DNA of 64,000 nucleotides from Pseudacidovorax sp. NFM-22. GTDB taxonomy: Bacteria > Pseudomonadota > Gammaproteobacteria > Burkholderiales > Burkholderiaceae_C. The stretch spans positions 310,001 through 374,000 of the forward strand of contig NZ_JACBFY010000004.1 of the NCBI RefSeq assembly GCF_021401245.1, read 5' to 3'. The notes beneath the pieces are model-generated. The model was not told the DNA's origin. It searched no databases and saw nothing but the letters and a program-made list of their open reading frames with translations. This document shows, piece by piece, positions 59,797 to 64,000 of the stretch (position 1 is its first letter; each line of letters opens with the position of its first letter). The translations under genes were made by a program, and so were the position numbers.

Positions 59797-60330
59797 TCAG
59801 GGCTTGAGATCGAGCTTGATCTCGCCCAGCTCTTCCTTGCCGGCGGCGCCGGCCTGCTCGGCCTTCGCGGGCGGCCACTGGAAGGGGACGGTCACCACCT
59901 CGCGGCCGCCGACCTCGCGCGCGGCCTCGACGACCAGCCGGTAGCTGCCGGGCGCCAGCTGGCCCAGCGGCTTGCTGCCTTCGGCGAAGGCGAGCGCATG
60001 GCGGCCCGCCGGCTTGGTGGCGCCGGTCACGCCGTCGATGGGCACGGACAGCTCGCGGCCGGTGCGGCGCCACCACTGGCGCAGGTCCTTGAGCCACTTG
60101 GTGCCTTCGCCCTCCGGGTTGTTGGCCCGCGTGCGCACGTCGTACCAGACGGCCAGCGTCGTGGCCACCGTGTTGTCGGGCCGCTCGATCCAGGCTGCCA
60201 CATAGGGCCGGTGGTACTCGGAGACCGAAAGGCGCGGAATCTCGATGTTGACACCGAGCCCGGCGGCCACGGCCGGGCCGGCGAACAGCATCGACAGGGT
60301 GAGAGGCGCAAGGGGATAGCGAAGCTGCAC
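59797..60330 (-). CDS. DUF2271-domain periplasmic protein with ApbE flavinylation motif
   Basis: The 177-residue protein has a signal peptide (about 1-23, ending AVAA) and a DUF2271 body: YVAAWIERPDNTVATTLAVWYD, NNPEGEGTKWLKDLRQWWRRTGRELSVP, and YRLVVEAAREVGGREVVTVPFQWPP. Residues 99-105 read DGVTGAT, an exact match to the ApbE target consensus Dxx(S/T)GAT, and T105 would carry covalent FMN. An apbE gene is in the same operon. It is therefore likely to be an extracytosolic flavoprotein that accepts electrons from the membrane proteins. Confidence 0.9.
   Translation of the reverse strand: MQLRYPLAPLTLSMLFAGPAVAAGLGVNIEIPRLSVSEYHRPYVAAWIERPDNTVATTLAVWYDVRTRANNPEGEGTKWLKDLRQWWRRTGRELSVPIDGVTGATKPAGRHALAFAEGSKPLGQLAPGSYRLVVEAAREVGGREVVTVPFQWPPAKAEQAGAAGKEELGEIKLDLKP
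60016..60036 (-). other. Covalent FMN attachment motif DGVTGAT
   Basis: These codons encode residues D99 to T105 of the DUF2271 protein. The sequence conforms to the motif known in NqrB, NqrC, RnfG and other ApbE substrates, in which the last threonine is esterified to FMN phosphate. The attachment here is inferred. Confidence 0.75.
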
Positions 60331-60378
60331 GGAGCGTCCTTTGAAAGAGAAGCGGAGGAAAGGCGAGGGCGGAGGCGG

Positions 60379-61023
60379 TCAATGGATGAGCAGCAAGGCC
60401 AGCAGCAGCGGCGCGAGCAGGCCCATGCCGACCATCGGCCAGGTGAAGGGGCGGCGGCCGGCGTGCATCTTCAGGATCAGCAGGCCCGTGAGCGAAAAGA
60501 GCAGGGCGGCGGCCGCGAACGCGTCGATGAACCATCGCCACGCCGCCCCGGTGTGGCGGCCCTTGTGCAGGTCGTTGAGGTAGGCGATCCAGCCGCGATC
60601 GGTCCGCTCGTATTCGGCACTGCCGTCGTCCAGGGCGATGCGCACCCAGGCGTCGCCGCCCGGTCGGGGCAGGGACAGGTAGAACTCGTCGGCCGACCAT
60701 TCGGCGTCTTGCCCGCGGGCGTCGACGGCCCACTGCGACTTCAGCCAGGTGGCCAGTGCGGCCGGGGCGGGTGCGCGGCCATGGTGCTGCCGGTCGACAT
60801 CGGGCTGCTGCTGCCGCAAGACGTCGCGCAGCGCCGGTGGCAAGGTGGCCGTCTCGTGGAGGACGTCCGGCCTGGCTTGGATGTCCGCCGCATGGTTGAG
60901 CGTGATGCCCGTGAGGCTGAACAGCAGCATGCCCACCAGGCACAAGGCGGAGCTCACCCAGTGCCATTCATGGAGGGTCTTGAGCCAGTAGGCGCGGCGG
61001 GCGGAAGAGGCGGGGGGTGTCAT
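60379..61023 (-). CDS. PepSY-associated membrane protein
   Basis: The 214-residue protein has three membrane helices (about 22-42, 164-185 and 194-213) around a periplasmic PepSY-like domain. Histidines H18, H21, H44, H153, H157 and H187 lie at or near helix ends, suitable for binding b-type haem as in PepSY_TM iron reductases. It opens the operon that continues with DUF2271, DUF4198, apbE and the flavoreductase. A Fur-like box is upstream at 61046-61066. It probably carries electrons across the inner membrane. Confidence 0.88.
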   Translation of the reverse strand: MTPPASSARRAYWLKTLHEWHWVSSALCLVGMLLFSLTGITLNHAADIQARPDVLHETATLPPALRDVLRQQQPDVDRQHHGRAPAPAALATWLKSQWAVDARGQDAEWSADEFYLSLPRPGGDAWVRIALDDGSAEYERTDRGWIAYLNDLHKGRHTGAAWRWFIDAFAAAALLFSLTGLLILKMHAGRRPFTWPMVGMGLLAPLLLALLLIH

Positions 61024-61045
61024 CGGCGCCGCGGATTCTATCGGC

Positions 61046-61066
61046 GCAAATGAGAATGGATGCTAT
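61046..61066. promoter_or_regulatory. Fur-box candidate upstream of the PepSY operon
   Basis: The minus-strand reading ATAGCATCCATTCTCATTTGC matches the typical beta-proteobacterial Fur pattern AATnnnAATnATTCTCATT. It lies 23 bp before the PepSY start and would repress the redox operon when iron is plentiful. Confidence 0.65.
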
Positions 61067-61238
61067 TTGATTTTTTGGCGCGGAAAGTCGCCGATGCGGA
61101 AATGTCGTTGTTTCGTCGATGTCTCTTGCTATCGAATTCGCAGCGATTTTGGTCGGTAAAGTTTCATGAAGCGGCAAGGGCCCGCGAGGGGCCCTTGATG
61201 AAAGCTCGGCGAATCGGGGCGCCGTGCGCCCGGCCGAC

Positions 61239-61715
61239 TCAGTCGGCGTCGCCCATCTGCGACTGCAGGTAGTTCTGCAGGCCCACCTTGCCCACCAGAT
61301 CGATCTGCGTCTCCAGGAAGTCGATCTGCTCTTCCGTGTCTTCGAGGATGTCCTCCAGCAGGTCGCGCGAGACGAAGTCGCGCACCGACTCGCAGTGGGC
61401 GATGCCGGCCTTGAGCGTGGATTGCGCGCCCTGCTCGGTGCGCAGGTCGCAGTCGAGGATCTCGGGCACGTCCTCGCCCACGTTGAGCTTGCCCAGGTCC
61501 TGCAGGTTGGGCAGGCCGTCGAGCATGAAGATGCGGTCCATCAGCTTGTCCGCGTGCTTCATCGCTTCGATGGATTCGGAATATTCCTTCTTCGCCAGCT
61601 TGTCGAAGCCCCAATGCTTGAGCATCCGGTAGTGAAGGAAGTATTGGTTGATGGCGGTCAGCTCGATCTTGAGCTGGGCCTGGAGATGATCGATGACCTG
61701 GGGATCGCCTTGCAT
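61239..61715 (-). CDS. bfr: Bacterioferritin with incomplete ferroxidase centre
   Basis: The 158-residue protein matches Bfr in length and pattern (MQGDPQVIDHLQAQLKIELTAINQYFLHYRMLKHWGFDKLAKKEYSESI ... EQIDFLETQIDLVGKVGLQNYLQSQM). The haem ligand M52 is present. Of the E. coli ferroxidase ligands E18, E51, H54, E94, E127 and H130, E18, H54 and E94 are kept, but position 51 is Ala, 127 is Thr and 130 is Gln. Neighbouring E50 and E128/E129 could partly replace them. ATG 61715 is chosen by homology; a longer frame exists. It is probably an iron store serviced by Bfd. Confidence 0.93.
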   Translation of the reverse strand: MQGDPQVIDHLQAQLKIELTAINQYFLHYRMLKHWGFDKLAKKEYSESIEAMKHADKLMDRIFMLDGLPNLQDLGKLNVGEDVPEILDCDLRTEQGAQSTLKAGIAHCESVRDFVSRDLLEDILEDTEEQIDFLETQIDLVGKVGLQNYLQSQMGDAD

Positions 61716-61885
61716 GTTCTCGTCCTCGGACCGGAGGGCCCAAAGCGGCGGATTGTGCGGGTGCACTCCAGTGCCCACAAGGCAAGACCCGCCCGCTCTG
61801 GTCTGCATGCGTTTGATCGTGAGAGGCGTTCGTATCGCTTCGGCCGTGCACACCGACTCCGCCATAGCCACCGGGTTCCCGATTG

Positions 61886-61900
61886 ATAGTGTTTATCTAT
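61886..61900. promoter_or_regulatory. OxyR-binding-site candidate upstream of ahpC
   Basis: ATAG-tgtttat-CTAT fits the OxyR half-site ATAGntnnnanCTAT and lies inside the longer palindrome TTGATAG-N5-tat overlap ending CTATCAA (61884-61902). A TATACT -10-like element follows at 61922-61927 and the ahpC ATG is at 61968. Peroxide induction of ahpC is the likely outcome. Confidence 0.75.
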
Positions 61901-61967
61901 CAATTTCCTGTAGCTCATGCATATACTAGAGCCTCGCAAGTTTTTTCGACCTCAAGAGGAACCGCAC

Positions 61968-62531
61968 ATGTCCGTGATCAACACCGAAATCAAGCCCTTC
62001 AAGGCCACCGCTTACAAGGACGGCAAGTTCGTCGACGTCTCCAGTGACGACGTCAAGGGCAAGTGGTCCGTCTTCTTCTTCTACCCGGCCGACTTCACCT
62101 TCGTCTGCCCGACCGAGCTGGGCGACGTGGCTGACCACTACGCCGAGTTCCAGAAGATGGGCGTGGAGATCTACTCGGTCTCGACCGACACCCACTTCAC
62201 CCACAAGGCCTGGCACGACTCGTCCGAGACCATCGGCAAGATCAAGTACACGATGATCGGCGACCCCACGCTGGCCATCAGCCGCAACTTCGAAGTGCTG
62301 CGTGAAGACCAGGGCCTGGCCAACCGCGGCACCTTCATCGTCGACCCGCAAGGCGTGATCCAGGCGCTGGAAATCACCGCCGAAGGCATCGGCCGCGACG
62401 CCAAGGACCTGCTGCGCAAGGTCAAGGCTGCCCAGTACGTCGCCGCCCACCCCGGCGAAGTCTGCCCCGCCAAGTGGGAAGAAGGCGCCGCCACCCTGAA
62501 GCCTTCTTTCGACCTGGTCGGCAAGATCTGA
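61968..62531 (+). CDS. ahpC: Alkyl hydroperoxide reductase subunit C (peroxiredoxin)
   Basis: The 187-residue typical 2-Cys peroxiredoxin has the peroxidatic Cys in [13 protein letters not shown] (near residue 47) and the resolving Cys in [10 protein letters not shown] (near 166). AGAGGAA precedes the ATG at 61968. It reduces H2O2 and organic peroxides and is re-reduced by AhpF, encoded downstream. A terminator between the two genes would reduce ahpF relative to ahpC. Confidence 0.97.
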   Translation: MSVINTEIKPFKATAYKDGKFVDVSSDDVKGKWSVFFFYPADFTFVCPTELGDVADHYAEFQKMGVEIYSVSTDTHFTHKAWHDSSETIGKIKYTMIGDPTLAISRNFEVLREDQGLANRGTFIVDPQGVIQALEITAEGIGRDAKDLLRKVKAAQYVAAHPGEVCPAKWEEGAATLKPSFDLVGKI

Positions 62532-62647
62532 GCATGCCCTTCGCCCGGCTGGCGTCAGGCGCCGCGCACCCTGTCCGGTCCCTTGAGAAAGGGTGGACGG
62601 CGCACGCCTGAACCTGCCTGCCGGGTGGCTGCGCAGCAGCTGCCCCC

Positions 62648-62684
62648 GAGCCCGGGGCACCCTCGTGACCCGGGCTTTTTTTAT
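62648..62684 (+). terminator. Rho-independent terminator or attenuator after ahpC
   Basis: AGCCCGGG-gcaccctcgtga-CCCGGGCT followed by TTTTTTTATT is a clear terminator 117 bp after ahpC and 100 bp before ahpF. Partial read-through would give more AhpC than AhpF. Confidence 0.9.
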
Positions 62685-62784
62685 TGCCGGCCCGTCCCTA
62701 GATGCTGGAGACGAGCCCCGCCGCCGGGCAAGAGCCCCGAAGCTCCTCTCCCATTGAAGACCCGAACGCCAGAAAGACACCACC

Positions 62785-64000
62785 ATGCTTGACGCCGCCA
62801 CCAAAGCCCAGCTTTCCAGTTACCTGGAGCGCATTTCCCAGCCCATCGAGATCGTGGCTGCGCTGGACGACTCGCCGGCGTCGGCACAGACGCGCGAACT
62901 GCTCCAGGACATCGCCAGCACGTCCCAGCTGGTCACCGTGATCGACCGTGCAGAGAGCAGCGAGCGCAAGCCCTCGTTCTCGATCAACAAGCCCGGCCAG
63001 ACGGACGGCCCGCGTTTCGCCGGCCTGCCGATGGGCCATGAATTCACCTCGCTCATCCTGGCCATGCTGCAGCAGGGCGGCTATCCGCCCAAGGTCGAGC
63101 AGGCCATCCTCGACCAGATCAAGCAGATCGACGGCGACTTCGAATTCGAGGTTTACGTCTCGCTGACCTGCCACAACTGCCCGGACGTGGTGCAGGCGCT
63201 GAACCTGATGGCGGTGCAGAACCCGCGCATCAAGACCACCATGATCGAGGGCGGCACCTTCCAGAAGGAGATCGAAGACCGCCAGATCATGGGCGTGCCC
63301 ACGGTCTTCATGAACGGCCAGATGTTCGGCTCCGGCCGCATGAGCCTGGAAGAGATCCTGGCCAAGATCGACACCAGCGGCGTCGAGCGCGAGGCGAAGA
63401 AGCTGAGCGCCAAGGACGCCTTCGACGTGCTGATCGTCGGCGGCGGCCCCGCCGGCGCCGCGGCGGCCGTGTACGCCGCCCGCAAGGGCATCCGCACCGG
63501 CGTGGCAGCGGAGCGTTTCGGCGGCCAGGTGCTGGACACGCTGGGCATCGAGAACTTCATCTCGGTCAAGGAAACGCAGGGCCCACACTTCGCGCTCGCG
63601 CTGGACGAACACGTGCGCCATTACGACGTGGACGTGATGAACCTGCAGCGCGCCGCGGCGCTGGTGCCGGGGAAGGACCTCATCGAAGTCCGTATGGAGA
63701 GTGGCGCGACGCTCAAGGCCAAGACCGTGATCCTGTCGACCGGCGCGCGCTGGCGCAACATCAACGTGCCGGGCGAGCAGGAGTTCAAGAACAAGGGCGT
63801 GGCCTACTGCCCGCACTGCGACGGTCCGCTGTTCAAGGGCAAGCGCGTGGCGGTGATCGGCGGCGGCAACTCCGGCGTCGAGGCGGCCATCGACCTGGCC
63901 GGCATCGTCGGTCACGTGACGCTGATCGAGTTCGACACCCAGCTGCGTGCCGACGCCGTGCTCCAGCGCAAGCTCACGAGCCTGCCCAACGTGACGGTGC
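62785..64000 (+). CDS. ahpF: Alkyl hydroperoxide reductase subunit F, C-terminally cut by the window
   Basis: About 405 residues are visible and the frame is open to the last base. The N-terminal domain has the thioredoxin-like pair with the redox motif SLTCHNCPD (near 128-136). The FAD domain begins [25 protein letters not shown] (near 211). The thioredoxin-reductase-type disulphide CPHCDG is near 343-348, and the NAD-binding [19 protein letters not shown] follows. It transfers electrons from NADH to AhpC. It is transcribed in the same direction as ahpC, beyond a terminator. Confidence 0.96.
   Translation, partial: MLDAATKAQLSSYLERISQPIEIVAALDDSPASAQTRELLQDIASTSQLVTVIDRAESSERKPSFSINKPGQTDGPRFAGLPMGHEFTSLILAMLQQGGYPPKVEQAILDQIKQIDGDFEFEVYVSLTCHNCPDVVQALNLMAVQNPRIKTTMIEGGTFQKEIEDRQIMGVPTVFMNGQMFGSGRMSLEEILAKIDTSGVEREAKKLSAKDAFDVLIVGGGPAGAAAAVYAARKGIRTGVAAERFGGQVLDTLGIENFISVKETQGPHFALALDEHVRHYDVDVMNLQRAAALVPGKDLIEVRMESGATLKAKTVILSTGARWRNINVPGEQEFKNKGVAYCPHCDGPLFKGKRVAVIGGGNSGVEAAIDLAGIVGHVTLIEFDTQLRADAVLQRKLTSLPNVTV

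Noticed and set aside
61175-61197. AAGGGCCC-gcgag-GGGCCCTT stem after bfr as a terminator
   Set aside because: The stem is good but no T-run follows in either direction, so it was not listed as a terminator.
61716-61871. Upstream extension of bfr by 52 codons
   Set aside because: Bfr proteins start MQGD/MKGD; the extra sequence would cover the promoter region shared with ahpC.
1-64000. CRISPR arrays, tRNA or rRNA genes, integrases or transposases
   Set aside because: Looked for regular spacers, cloverleaf-like ends and recombinase motifs; none could be supported by reading the sequence.

Overview
The window is a GC-rich chromosomal segment from a betaproteobacterium of the order Burkholderiales, most likely Comamonadaceae-like. 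The reasons are the codon bias, the number of Bug-type periplasmic binding proteins, the H-NS homologue with an RGRKPRW motif, the VanA/VanB/VanR and HpaH/HpaI-type aromatic modules, and the short intergenic REP-like repeats. No rRNA, tRNA, CRISPR array, prophage or transposase gene was seen.

Region 1 (1-7.4 kb) is an oxidative hexuronate/aldarate module: uronate dehydrogenase (cut by the window edge), a LacI and a FadR-type GntR regulator, a Bug binding protein, KdgD, GudD and 2,5-dioxovalerate dehydrogenase. Together they take uronates through aldarates and 5-keto-4-deoxyglucarate to 2-oxoglutarate. Region 2 (7.5-20 kb) holds an MFS exporter divergent from a TetR regulator, an AraC regulator, a six-gene minus-strand operon (isochorismatase-like hydrolase, XapX protein, YtcJ-like amidohydrolase, DoxX, MFS_3, alpha/beta hydrolase) divergent from a LysR regulator, an FMN reductase and a betaine-type ABC binding protein-permease fusion.

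Region 3 (20-28.4 kb) is a tightly overlapping aromatic-acid/meta-pathway operon (Bug, RidA, amidohydrolase, FAH-type, HpaH, HpaI) divergent from a tannase-family lipoprotein, a flavin reductase and an IclR regulator. Region 4 (28.5-43 kb) has a nucleoside-permease-like lipoprotein, a LysR regulator, a kinase-fold protein whose ROK motifs occur in rotated order, a cardiolipin synthase, a MetE-like methyltransferase, and vanAB divergent from vanR with a complete branched-chain-type ABC importer behind it. Vanillate uptake and demethylation is the likely theme. Region 5 (43-50.2 kb) is housekeeping: H-NS, a quinone oxidoreductase, surE-pcm-nlpD, rlmD, a Bax-inhibitor-1 protein and a GlcG/HbpS protein.

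Region 6 (50.3-61.7 kb) is an iron island: hemP, exbD-exbB-tonB, a 23-residue membrane peptide, bfd, piuC, a catecholate-type TonB-dependent receptor, and a five-gene operon (PepSY membrane protein, DUF2271, DUF4198, ApbE, membrane-anchored flavodoxin reductase). The DUF2271 protein carries an exact ApbE flavinylation motif (DGVTGAT). The operon therefore reads as a trans-membrane electron path that ends in a periplasmic covalent flavin, probably for reducing imported ferric iron. Several Fur-like boxes tie the island together. A bacterioferritin with an eroded ferroxidase site follows. Region 7 (61.7-64 kb) is ahpC-ahpF behind an OxyR-like palindrome; ahpF runs off the window.
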